Assembly: GCF_007625075.1 (NCBI RefSeq)
Contig: NZ_QMIE01000011.1
Coordinates: forward strand, 62,509 to 126,508
Direction: 5' to 3'
DNA: 64,000 nucleotides
Origin: Oceanidesulfovibrio indonesiensis
Lineage (GTDB): Bacteria; Desulfobacterota; Desulfovibrionia; Desulfovibrionales; Desulfovibrionaceae
Part shown: one piece after another, positions 16,783 to 24,640 of the stretch
Layout: the number at the start of each line of letters is the position of its first letter
How positions within the stretch are numbered: the stretch's first letter is position 1
Notes under the pieces: model-generated
Told to the model about the DNA's origin: nothing
The model's input: the letters and a program-made list of their open reading frames with translations, nothing else
Database searches by the model: none
Program-made: the position numbers and the translations under genes

Positions 16783-18342
16783 CTAGCCGGCCAGAGGAAA
16801 TTCGGCACGCACGAGGGTGCCGTGGTTCTTTTCGGGTTCGTCGCTCGGGGGCGACTCGATGTGCAGGGTTCCTTCATGCTCGCGCACGATGCTCAGGGAG
16901 ATGGGCAGGCCGAGGCCGGCGCCGCCGCGCTCATGCCGCGTGCTGTAGAAAGGGTCGGTGACATGCGGCAGGACTTCGGGGGGAATGCCCACGCCGTCGT
17001 CCCGCACCTCCAGAATGGCCAGACCGGCAGCCTTGTCCCGGCGCGTCTCCACCACCACGGCTTCGCTCAGGCAGTTCAGGGCCAGGCAGGCGTTGTGCAC
17101 GAGGTTGACTATGATCTGCTCCAGCCGCTGCCGCCGGCCCATGATGAGGGGCGGGGTGGGATCGAGGCGCATCTCGAATCGGTGCGTGTGCTTCTCGATG
17201 GTCTTGTGCATGAGCGACAGAGCGGACTGAACCACCTCGTTGAAGGACAACAGCTCGAAATCCCCGCTTACGTCTCGTCGGCCGAAATTCTTCAGTTCGG
17301 CCACAATGTTCTTTATGCGGGAAGAGCCGTCCTGAATACCCTGGATGAGCTGCGGCACGTCCTCCAGCACGTGATCCAGAGGCAGTCCGCCCGGCAGTTC
17401 CTCTCCGGCGGCGCGCCGCGCCTCCAGCACAGGGGCGACGCTGGACCAGATGTCCTGCAGAAGCGGCGTGTTCAGCATGATGAAGTTGTTGGGATTGTTG
17501 ATCTCGTGCGCCACCCCGGAGACCATCGCCCCAAGGGAGGCCAGCCGGTCCGCATGGATGTAGCGGGACTCGGCGAGCTTCTGTTCGCTGATGTCCATGC
17601 CGAATGCCTGGTAGTCTTTGACGTGGCCTGTCTTGTAGAACGATCCCTGAATTACCCAGCGCATCCACACCTCCCGGCGCGCAGGCCCTTCGCCTTCATG
17701 GCGCATCAGGCACTCGACCTCGGCCACCGGCCGCTCCAGGGAGATCGACTCCACGGCAGCGCGGCACTGCTCCCTGGCCGTCCCGGGCATGAGACTCAGG
17801 AAATCCTCGCCCGTGATATCCTCCCGCGAGCGGCCCACCACGCGCAGGAATGAGAAATTCGAAAACGTCAGCGCCCAGTTGGGCAGAAATCCGCAAACCG
17901 GATCGGACCGCCGCTCCGGATCGGGCCCGCGGCTGTCCGGCCGCGGCAGTAGCAGGTCGATGAGGTCTTTGTACTTGCTCACGTCCTCCACGAGGAGTTG
18001 ACGCACCGGGCCGTCCGGACCCTGAAACGTGGATATCCGCACCCGCACCCAGGCCAGACCGCCGGCGCTGGTGCGGATGTACTGCTCCACGGCGAGCCAC
18101 TTGTCCTCCGGACAGTTGATGCTCTTGTCCGGCCCGGGCTCGCAGGCCATGCCCAGACAGAACATGCTGAGCACGTCCTGAAAGTTCATGAATTCCAAAT
18201 CGATGGGCGTACATTCCGTGAGCACGAAAAACTCGCGGTTCACGTAGATGATGCGGTCCGAAGCATCGGCATGAACCACGCCGATGGGCAATGCGTCTAT
18301 CATTTCCGCCGGGAACGCCGGCGGCGCTAAATGCGTTGGCAT
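16783..18342 (-). CDS. Soluble PAS histidine kinase, cognate to the sqr-linked activator
   Basis: A 519-residue kinase with no transmembrane segment. An N-terminal PAS (about 10-130, starting AEMIDALPIGVVHADASDRI) contains several cysteines in FCLGMACEPGPDKSINCPED, possible ligand or redox residues. A second PAS-like region spans about 150-260. The H-box GVAHEINNPN carries His279. The ATPase domain shows NLVHNACLAL, DDGVGIPPEV and GAGLGLPI. It is transcribed just ahead of the NtrC-type regulator (26-bp gap). The first ATG (18342) has no ribosome site and lies almost on the start point predicted from a promoter-like sequence at 18345-18374, so the ATG at 18303, preceded by GGCGGAA, may be the true start. 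Confidence 0.87.
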   Translation of the reverse strand: MPTHLAPPAFPAEMIDALPIGVVHADASDRIIYVNREFFVLTECTPIDLEFMNFQDVLSMFCLGMACEPGPDKSINCPEDKWLAVEQYIRTSAGGLAWVRVRISTFQGPDGPVRQLLVEDVSKYKDLIDLLLPRPDSRGPDPERRSDPVCGFLPNWALTFSNFSFLRVVGRSREDITGEDFLSLMPGTAREQCRAAVESISLERPVAEVECLMRHEGEGPARREVWMRWVIQGSFYKTGHVKDYQAFGMDISEQKLAESRYIHADRLASLGAMVSGVAHEINNPNNFIMLNTPLLQDIWSSVAPVLEARRAAGEELPGGLPLDHVLEDVPQLIQGIQDGSSRIKNIVAELKNFGRRDVSGDFELLSFNEVVQSALSLMHKTIEKHTHRFEMRLDPTPPLIMGRRQRLEQIIVNLVHNACLALNCLSEAVVVETRRDKAAGLAILEVRDDGVGIPPEVLPHVTDPFYSTRHERGGAGLGLPISLSIVREHEGTLHIESPPSDEPEKNHGTLVRAEFPLAG

Positions 18343-18344
18343 AA

Positions 18345-18374
18345 ATTATGTTGCGTATTCAAACGACGTTTCAA
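18345..18374 (-). promoter_or_regulatory. Possible sigma-70 promoter for the kinase-activator pair
   Basis: On the minus strand TTGAAA and CATAAT are separated by 18 bp. The start point would fall near 18338, inside the first ATG of the kinase frame, which favours translation from the ATG at 18303. The rest of the 18346-18644 gap shows nothing else I can name. Confidence 0.4.
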
Positions 18375-18644
18375 TGGTAGTCGGTGGCTGGCCTTCTCGA
18401 TCCGAGGACGAAAACTAGATCATTTTGGTATGCATTGCAAGCATGGTTGTCCGCATTCGACCACGGGTGTCCGGAAATGGGCAGCTCATCCGGCAACCAG
18501 CTGCCATTCCAACACTTGCCTTCTGTTCAGCGCCAAGCATCGGCCTTGAGACACGCTGCCTTTGGTTGAACGACCGGATTAATTATATGCAACAGGCAGG
18601 GGATTTCAGGCCGCTCGGATGGCGTGTGGGACGAGCGAGAAATA

Positions 18645-19490
18645 TCAGCAGCCGCGTTGGTACTGGCCGGGGGTGGCGCCGGCGTGGGCGCGGAACACGT
18701 TGGTGAAGTGGCTCTGATCGGTGTGGCCGGTCTCCGCAGCCACCTCGGCTATGGATCGGCCGGCGGCGAGCATCTCGCGCGCTTTGGCCATGCGAAGCTG
18801 TACCTGGTAGGCGTGGGGGGTGAGGCCCGTTGCACGCTGGAAAGCCCGCAATACGGCGTATTCGCTGCGATTCGTCGCATTCGCCAGGTCGGCCAGCCGT
18901 ACGGTGTCCGCCCAGTGGGCGTGGAGCCATTCCTGCGCCAGCCGCACAGTGCGGGATTCCGGCCGAGCCTTGGAGCCCGGGCCTTCCGGCCCGCCAGCAT
19001 GCCGAGAAAGCAGCCCGGCAATGCAGCTGAGCGCCAGTGTTTCCTTGACCAGGACAGAAGCCTCCCGGGCAACGGCTTCGTGCAGCGCCCTAAGGTCCGC
19101 CACAAGACGCGCGTCATCCACCGCCACCTGTGCAAATACCGGCTCGACAACCGGCCCATCCGATTCCGAAACCGATGCTGCGAGGGCGGCCATGAAGTCG
19201 CGGTCGATGTAGAACATACGGTACGCCCAGCTGCTGCCCGGTTCCGGGTTGCATGCGTGGACCTCCTCCGGGTGAATGAGCACGGCCGCGCCGCGCTGGA
19301 GCCGGCCCATACGGCCGCGCAGAAAGACCCGGCTTCCGCCCGCCTCCACAAAACCCACAGAATAGCCCGGGTGCGTGTGCTTGGGAAAGGCCGCCGCATC
19401 GTAGCGGGAGGTGCGTATTTCCAGGCCGGGCAGGTCCGGGTCGCGAAGAAAGGAGACATCTCCTCGCACCGGCGGGTAACGTGTGCTCAT
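18645..19490 (-). CDS. AraC family transcriptional regulator
   Basis: A 281-residue regulator. The N-terminal cupin-like sensing domain (about 20-110) contains FPKHTHPGYSVGFVEAG and LIHPEEVHACNPE, typical of the AraC_binding domain. The C-terminal double helix-turn-helix (about 180-280) has LADLANATNRSEYAVLRAF, GLTPHAYQVQLRMAKAREML and the second HTH ending in FTNVFRAHAGATPGQY. It is encoded divergently from the proline dehydrogenase gene with only 92 bp between the start codons, so it may control that gene or itself. Other members of this subgroup are found beside amino-acid exporters; here the neighbour suggests an amino-acid-related signal. The ATG at 19490 is preferred over a longer frame whose N-terminus would overlap the divergent promoter. 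Confidence 0.87.
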   Translation of the reverse strand: MSTRYPPVRGDVSFLRDPDLPGLEIRTSRYDAAAFPKHTHPGYSVGFVEAGGSRVFLRGRMGRLQRGAAVLIHPEEVHACNPEPGSSWAYRMFYIDRDFMAALAASVSESDGPVVEPVFAQVAVDDARLVADLRALHEAVAREASVLVKETLALSCIAGLLSRHAGGPEGPGSKARPESRTVRLAQEWLHAHWADTVRLADLANATNRSEYAVLRAFQRATGLTPHAYQVQLRMAKAREMLAAGRSIAEVAAETGHTDQSHFTNVFRAHAGATPGQYQRGC

Positions 19491-19582
19491 ACAGCGTTCC
19501 GTAGTCCAATGCGCAAGAACGTACAAGACCGCAATACGGCCTCCAGGATAATGGCCTCCCAAAACCACTGGAGGACCACACC

Positions 19583-20545
19583 ATGCGCCTTTGGCAACGT
19601 ACCATGATCCGGCTGGCGCGCAGTCGGACGATCACCGACTTCATGCACGCATCGCGACTCATGCGTCCCTTCTCCAGCCGCTTCGTCGGCGGCGGCGATG
19701 CAGGCCAGGCCGTTGCGACCGCGCAGGAACTGGCTGGCGAGGGCATCGCCGCCTCGCTTTTCTATCTGGGCGAGTATGTGGATTCCGAAAAGCTCGTGCG
19801 CGAGAACGTGGACGCCCTGCTCAAGGCAATTCCGGCCATGGCCGCGGCCGGTCTTCCGCTGCACGTGTCCGTGGATCCCACGCAGATCGGCTCCGTGCTC
19901 TCCTGGTCCCTGTGCCGGGAGAACGCCTTCCGCCTGGCCCGCGCCGTGGCCGAAGTCGCCCGGGGCGGCTCGCACCCCGCACGACCGGCCCTCATGCTGG
20001 ACATGGAAGACGCCGGTGTAAACCGTGAGACTTTGCAGCTCTATTTCACGCTGCGGGAGAACGATCTGCCCGCCGCTGTAACCATCCAGTCCTACCTGCA
20101 CCGCTCTCTGGACGATCTCAGGGATCTCGCCGCCGAGGGCGCGTTCGTCCGACTGGTGAAGGGCGCCTTTGCCGAATCTCCCGCCATCGCGCACACTGTA
20201 CGCAGCGCACGAAACGCTTCGTTCAAGGCAGCGGTGGACGTGCTTTTTTCGCAACGGGCACGCGAACGCGGCGTGTATCCTGCCCTGGGCACGCACGACC
20301 ACAGGATGATCGACTACGCGGGCATGGTGGCCCAGGCCAACGGCTGGCGACGGCAGGACTGGGAGATCGAGATGCTCTACGGCGTGCGGCCAGGTTATCA
20401 GCGCCGGCTCGTGCAACAGGGTTTCCGCGTGCGCCTCTACCTGCCGTTCGGCCGGTCCTGGTGGCCCTATTCCATCCGTCGCGTGGGCGAAACCCCGCGC
20501 AACCTCGCCTTCGTGCTCCGCTCCATGGCCGGCGCGGCGGGCTGA
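19583..20545 (+). CDS. Monofunctional proline dehydrogenase
   Basis: A 320-residue flavoenzyme of the proline dehydrogenase (PutA PRODH domain) family, which oxidises proline to pyrroline-5-carboxylate and transfers electrons to quinone. Motifs visible in order are a LDMED segment, VTIQSYLHRSLDD, RLVKGAFAE (the conserved Lys-Gly), LGTHDHRMI, EIEMLYGVRPG and the FAD/proline-binding tail YLPFGRSWWPYSIRRVGE. Length fits the short monofunctional type; no pyrroline-5-carboxylate dehydrogenase domain or gene is next to it. GGAGG precedes the ATG. The divergent AraC regulator is the likely controller. Proline catabolism may tie to the osmolyte transport genes at 29.7-31.5 kb, which is conjecture. 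Confidence 0.87.
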   Translation: MRLWQRTMIRLARSRTITDFMHASRLMRPFSSRFVGGGDAGQAVATAQELAGEGIAASLFYLGEYVDSEKLVRENVDALLKAIPAMAAAGLPLHVSVDPTQIGSVLSWSLCRENAFRLARAVAEVARGGSHPARPALMLDMEDAGVNRETLQLYFTLRENDLPAAVTIQSYLHRSLDDLRDLAAEGAFVRLVKGAFAESPAIAHTVRSARNASFKAAVDVLFSQRARERGVYPALGTHDHRMIDYAGMVAQANGWRRQDWEIEMLYGVRPGYQRRLVQQGFRVRLYLPFGRSWWPYSIRRVGETPRNLAFVLRSMAGAAG

Positions 20546-20927
20546 ACGCTGCGCAACGACGCATCCTCGGCGCGCACTTTTTTACGCCGCTGCTCATCCC
20601 GTCGCACGTTCACGGGAGTGCGTGGCCATATCCTCATGTCCTGACACTTCCGTTGCGTTTCCCTGCGGGTGATCGGGGCATGCGGATTGACCCGTCATGA
20701 CCCATCGATTCCGGATTTCCTGCCAGGCGCATCCGGGCTGGCCGACGCCGCGCACCCCTGCGGATGGCGATGCGCTGGAAGAGCGGCGCCCCCTCGGCCC
20801 CATTTCACAAAAACTTGCCCCCAAGATCGTGCAAAACGAACGCGTTTGGAGTACGTCAAGGCAAACAAATTGTTCAGGCGTGTACTAATTGTTCGGAGAA
20901 CCCGTTCCAGGTCAAGGGGGTGCACCC
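20546..20927. other. Intergenic region upstream of the alpha/beta hydrolase
   Basis: No convincing gene is present. Close to the hydrolase start two direct repeats AATTGTTC lie 19 bp apart (20868-20875 and 20887-20894), a layout seen at some regulator-binding sites. No clear terminator for the proline dehydrogenase gene was found. Confidence 0.35.
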
Positions 20928-21722
20928 ATGAAATCCATCACCGTGGCAGGGGAAACCATCGTTTATAACGAGTTGGGGGCCGGGCCTCCCCTCGTTTTCA
21001 TATCCGGCCTGGGCGGTGTGGCCGCGGAATGGCTCGAGGACATGAAGCACTTCGCCACGTCCAGGCGCTGCCTTACCCTGGAGCACCCCGGCCTTGGAGG
21101 GACGCCCCAGCCCCGCACCCCTTGCGGCGCGCCGCAGATGGCCGACCGCATCGCCGCAGGCCTCGTGGCCCTCGGCGTGGATTCCGCCACGGTGCTCGGC
21201 ATGTCCATGGGCGGTGCCGTGGCTCAGGAACTGGCCCTGCGCCATCCGAATCTCGTAGAGCGGCTCGTGCTTACCGGATCGTTCGCCAAGCTCGACACTC
21301 GAGCCGAACGCGCCATCACCACCCTCGTGAAGCTGATGGGCACGGGAGACCTCAAGCTCGCCGTTCGCATGTTCTATTGGCTGGGGTTCGGGGCCGAATT
21401 TTATGAACGGAACCTGTCCGCTCTGGACGCCGCCGTGGACGAATACGTAGCCGATCCCATAGATCACGGCGTGTTCGAGTATCAACTGGAAGCATGCCTG
21501 GCGCACGACACGCGTGGCCGGCTGGCCGGCATCACCTGTCCGGCGCTGGTGGTGCACGGCACGGCCGATCTGCTGGTGCGGCCGTACCTGGCCCGAGAGC
21601 TTGCGGACGCCCTGCCCAACGCCAGCCTCGTGCTCATGGAAGGCAGCGGCCACAGCTGCAACTGGGAGCAGCCGGCGCTATTCCGCCGCGAGGTGGATGC
21701 ATTCATCACCCGGACGGAGTAG
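20928..21722 (+). CDS. Alpha/beta-fold hydrolase
   Basis: A 264-residue alpha/beta hydrolase. The oxyanion segment LVFISGLGG follows the first strands. The nucleophile elbow is GMSMGGAVAQ (Ser about residue 94). The acid is in HGTADLLV and the base His in GSGHSCNWEQP, so the triad is complete. The family includes lipases, ester hydrolases, C-C bond hydrolases and haloperoxidases; the 3-oxoadipate enol-lactonase-like subgroup has a similar layout. Substrate cannot be deduced. The ATG at 20928 has a GGGGG ribosome site; an ORF start at 20889 lacks one. It is transcribed in the same direction as the proline dehydrogenase gene but 380 bp away, so it is probably separate. Confidence 0.83.
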   Translation: MKSITVAGETIVYNELGAGPPLVFISGLGGVAAEWLEDMKHFATSRRCLTLEHPGLGGTPQPRTPCGAPQMADRIAAGLVALGVDSATVLGMSMGGAVAQELALRHPNLVERLVLTGSFAKLDTRAERAITTLVKLMGTGDLKLAVRMFYWLGFGAEFYERNLSALDAAVDEYVADPIDHGVFEYQLEACLAHDTRGRLAGITCPALVVHGTADLLVRPYLARELADALPNASLVLMEGSGHSCNWEQPALFRREVDAFITRTE

Positions 21723-21746
21723 GCGTTTCCTAAGCCGGAGAACTCC

Positions 21747-21776
21747 CGCCGAAAATGGCTGTGTCTGTTTTCGGCG
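21747..21776 (+). terminator. Stem-loop after the hydrolase gene
   Basis: CGCCGAAAA and TTTTCGGCG form a perfect 9-bp stem around a 12-nt loop, 25 bp after the stop codon. The T-rich right arm is followed by CTC rather than a T-run, so termination efficiency is uncertain. Confidence 0.45.
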
Positions 21777-21849
21777 CTCAACCGACGCGTGCACACGCAT
21801 ATGTACCCTGAAGGATGACATCCGCACCTGCGCCGCGTAAGAATGCTGT

Positions 21850-21936
21850 GGGCAGTGAATTTTGGATATTCGCTCCCCAGCCATGCATACGGCGAATGCC
21901 GCGGGAGCACGAATTGAACAATTTCATGCTCCAGGC
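21850..21936. repeat. MITE-like dispersed repeat, copy 3
   Basis: It contains GGGCAGTGAATTTTGG, CGCTCCCCAG, the core CGGCGAATGCCGCGGGAGCA and a closing hairpin arm (CATGCTCC). It overlaps the first 25 codons of a longer reading frame of the following gene, which argues that those codons are not coding. Confidence 0.6.
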
Positions 21937-22002
21937 TTCAGCAGCATCGACCATTTTCGTTCGCCGACACGGCCGGAGGACGAGCAACCCGCGAGATCGC
22001 GC

Positions 22003-23154
22003 ATGCTCCACGATGCCCTCGTCTATTTTCCCGAATCTGCGGAAACCGGCGATGCCCAGCCGGTATGGCTTTCGCCAATCGACGGCCGGATGCCGATCGA
22101 GGATACTGTCTGGATCCTCACGCGGCACGGTGTCCGACGGTTGTTCCTGGCTGCCGGCTCATCCGGACGCGACATCGCAGCCCGGCTCGGCGGACTTTTT
22201 CCTGCAGTTACGATCAACGACCTCCGCACCGACGAACTGTCTGCAGCGTTGACCGCAGTGTGCAAGAACGTTCCGGAAGCATTCGTGCTTGCGGACGGCC
22301 GCGTTGTCTTCGACTGCAACTATCTGGAACTCGAACGCCGCCGCCGCGAGCACGATGCGAGCGCCGCCGTGGCGCTCACACCCGGCGAGCATACGCACCC
22401 CGTACTCATGGACAACGGCGGCATTCCCTCGGTCTTCGGCGAAGGCTCCCCCGGGCCCACGTCACTGGATTCGGGCGTGGCCGTGCTGCATTGCTCGGCC
22501 ATTCCCCAGGATGTGCCGGCGACCGTTGCCGAGCTGCTCGGCGTCATCAACGCGAAAAGTCGCATCCAGGGCCTCATTCACAAGGGCTTCCACCTCGACA
22601 TGCGCATGCCCGAGGCAGAGGACGAGGCGCTACGCCGGCTTCCACCATGGCGCGTCAAACCCGCGGTGTTTCTGGATCGTGACGGCGTGCTCAATGAGGA
22701 CGCGGGCTACGTGCACTCGCCCGACCAGTTCGTCTGGACGGAAAACGCGCCCGAGGCCGTGAAGCGCCTGAACGACCGGGGCATGCTCGTCATCGTGCTC
22801 ACCAACCAGTCCGGAATCGCACGCGGGTATTACTCTGAAGACGAGTTCCGCGCCTTTACTGCCTGGATCGGCGAGCAACTCGCCGTCCACGGCGCGCATG
22901 TGGACGCGACTTACCATTGCCCCCACCATCCTGATCACGGAGAACCGCCCTACCGCTGCGTCTGCGATTGCCGCAAACCCGAGGCCGGGCTTATCGACAT
23001 GGCGTTGGCGGACTGGTCCGTGGACCTGGAGCATAGCGTGATGATCGGCGACTCGGATCGGGATATTGAAGCCGCCGAAGCCCGGGGTATCAAGGCCCTG
23101 AAGTTCGAAGGCGTGGACCTGCTCGCCTTCCTGAAGCAGAACGGGCTGGTATAG
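22003..23154 (+). CDS. GmhB-type HAD phosphatase fused to a degenerate nucleotidyltransferase-like domain
   Basis: A 383-residue two-domain protein. The C-terminal part (about 215-383) is a D-glycero-D-manno-heptose-1,7-bisphosphate phosphatase-like HAD-IIIA enzyme: FLDRDGVLNED (nucleophile Asp225, acid Asp227), LTNQSGIARGYY, the zinc loop CPHHPDHG with CVCDCRKPEAG, and MIGDSDRDIEAA. The N-terminal part follows the layout of sugar-nucleotidyltransferases (PIDGRMPIEDT, then FVLADGRVVFDCNYLELERRRREHD). The acidic residue of the usual NGD metal motif is replaced (DGR), and no G-rich nucleotide loop is seen, so it is probably inactive or regulatory. A role in heptose or LPS/S-layer glycan supply is inferred. 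The ORF extends to 21862, but its start overlaps a repeat; I take the ATG at 22003, whose ribosome site is weak. Confidence 0.78.
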   Translation: MLHDALVYFPESAETGDAQPVWLSPIDGRMPIEDTVWILTRHGVRRLFLAAGSSGRDIAARLGGLFPAVTINDLRTDELSAALTAVCKNVPEAFVLADGRVVFDCNYLELERRRREHDASAAVALTPGEHTHPVLMDNGGIPSVFGEGSPGPTSLDSGVAVLHCSAIPQDVPATVAELLGVINAKSRIQGLIHKGFHLDMRMPEAEDEALRRLPPWRVKPAVFLDRDGVLNEDAGYVHSPDQFVWTENAPEAVKRLNDRGMLVIVLTNQSGIARGYYSEDEFRAFTAWIGEQLAVHGAHVDATYHCPHHPDHGEPPYRCVCDCRKPEAGLIDMALADWSVDLEHSVMIGDSDRDIEAAEARGIKALKFEGVDLLAFLKQNGLV

Positions 23155-23184
23155 CATGACTTCCGAAGCCGCGTCTGTCTCGAT

Positions 23185-24375
23185 TCATGGACGCGATGAC
23201 GCGTCCTTGCCGGTTCTCATTCCGCCAAACCGCAGCAGGCTCACCGCCAGAAGCAGCGCGAAGAGCAGGACGGCCGTCAACAGCATGACGAAGGCCTCCC
23301 AGCCGAAGCGCTCGTACACGATGGCCGGTGCCGAAGTGCCAACCGCGCCGCCCACGTAGTAGAACGACAGATACAGCCCGTTCACCACCCCGCGGTGGTT
23401 GCCCGCCATGCGCTGGAGCAGCCCCGGAGCCGTGGAATGAACCTGGAACATCCCACCGCAGAACACAAACATGCCGGCGAAGATCAGGCCGGCTCCGGCC
23501 ACGGCGAATATTGGCGTCACCAGCAGAAAGACCACGAGCCCCAGCAGCACCGCCCGCACCTCCCCGCCCAGCAGAAACATGGTGCGCGGCGCGAGGAGTG
23601 AGACCACAATGCCCACGAGATAGCCGGCATACATGCCGCCAATGCGGATTTCCGAGAATCCGCCGCCCAGGTCCTGGAGCCGGAAAGGCAGGAAGTTGAG
23701 CAGGGACGCGAACACGAAAAACACGCAGAACACGATGCCGTACACGCGCAGAAACCCCGGCATGCGCAGCACTCGCCACAGCGTGCGGGGTTGCACGCGC
23801 GTGTACACGGCTGCGGCGTCTACATCGAGCCGCGTCACGAGCAATGCTCCCGCCAGCAGGGTTGCGCCAAGTCCGAGAAAGGCCACCCGCCAGTCCAATA
23901 ATGTAGACACCGCGCCGGCCATGAATCGACCGAAAAAGCCGCCGAATATGGTCGCCGCGATGTATATGGACATGGATCGACGCAGCTCCTCTCCGGAAAT
24001 ACCGCGTGTGTTCCCACCGCCTGCGGCCAGGGTCATGCAGCATGTGAGCACGGCCGGGGCGCAGAGCCCCTGCACCAGCCGGAAGCCCATGAACATGGTG
24101 TAGGTGCCGGATGCCGCCAACCCCAGCGAGGCTATCCCCATCAGCGCCACGGCGACCAGGAGCACACGTTCCGCCGGAATCGACTCCAGCATCAAACCGT
24201 AAAACAATGGGGCCACGCCCAGGGGCAGGAGCGTAGCCGTGGTGATGAGCGAGGCGTGCGCGGCATCCACACCGAGAGCTTTGGCCAAAACGGCCAGCAA
24301 CGGTTGCGGCGCATAGATGGCCGAAAAGGTGGCGATCGTGACGAAGACGATGATCAGGAGTCGGCTGCGGCGCAT
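23185..24375 (-). CDS. MFS transporter, YnfM-like
   Basis: A 396-residue permease with about 12 hydrophobic helices in the major facilitator pattern. The loop between helices 2 and 3 and the mid-protein block (FGGFFGRFMAGAVS, then DWRVAFLGLGATLL) resemble the YnfM/YdhP-type drug or sugar efflux group, which works as a proton antiporter in the inner membrane. The start at 24375 follows CAGGGGAA. It converges with the GmhB-like gene (30-bp gap) and lies 265 bp downstream of glnD on the same strand. Substrate is unknown. Confidence 0.83.
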   Translation of the reverse strand: MRRSRLLIIVFVTIATFSAIYAPQPLLAVLAKALGVDAAHASLITTATLLPLGVAPLFYGLMLESIPAERVLLVAVALMGIASLGLAASGTYTMFMGFRLVQGLCAPAVLTCCMTLAAGGGNTRGISGEELRRSMSIYIAATIFGGFFGRFMAGAVSTLLDWRVAFLGLGATLLAGALLVTRLDVDAAAVYTRVQPRTLWRVLRMPGFLRVYGIVFCVFFVFASLLNFLPFRLQDLGGGFSEIRIGGMYAGYLVGIVVSLLAPRTMFLLGGEVRAVLLGLVVFLLVTPIFAVAGAGLIFAGMFVFCGGMFQVHSTAPGLLQRMAGNHRGVVNGLYLSFYYVGGAVGTSAPAIVYERFGWEAFVMLLTAVLLFALLLAVSLLRFGGMRTGKDASSRP

Positions 24376-24640
24376 GCGGTTCCCCTGTGGGCGTCCACGC
24401 AAACTGGGCAATTGGGCAGCAGGGACGTCGGTAAGTTGCGTGCAACCCTACGCCGTGAAACGCATCGCCGCAATCGGCCCCGAGCAGAAATCACTTCCTG
24501 AAATGCCTTGTTCTGGTTGATGGGGAGCGGCCTCCGGTGCAGGCGCATGGCTGGGCAGCCTGCTCCGCCACTTGTGCAGGGGGACGACTTCGGCGACTGA
24601 ATACGCTGCACGAACGGAATCGATTTGTCGTCAATGGCCC

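Noticed and set aside
21862-22002. N-terminal extension of the GmhB-like protein
   Set aside because: It covers repeat copy 3, has no ribosome site, and the coding-like sequence starts near 22003.
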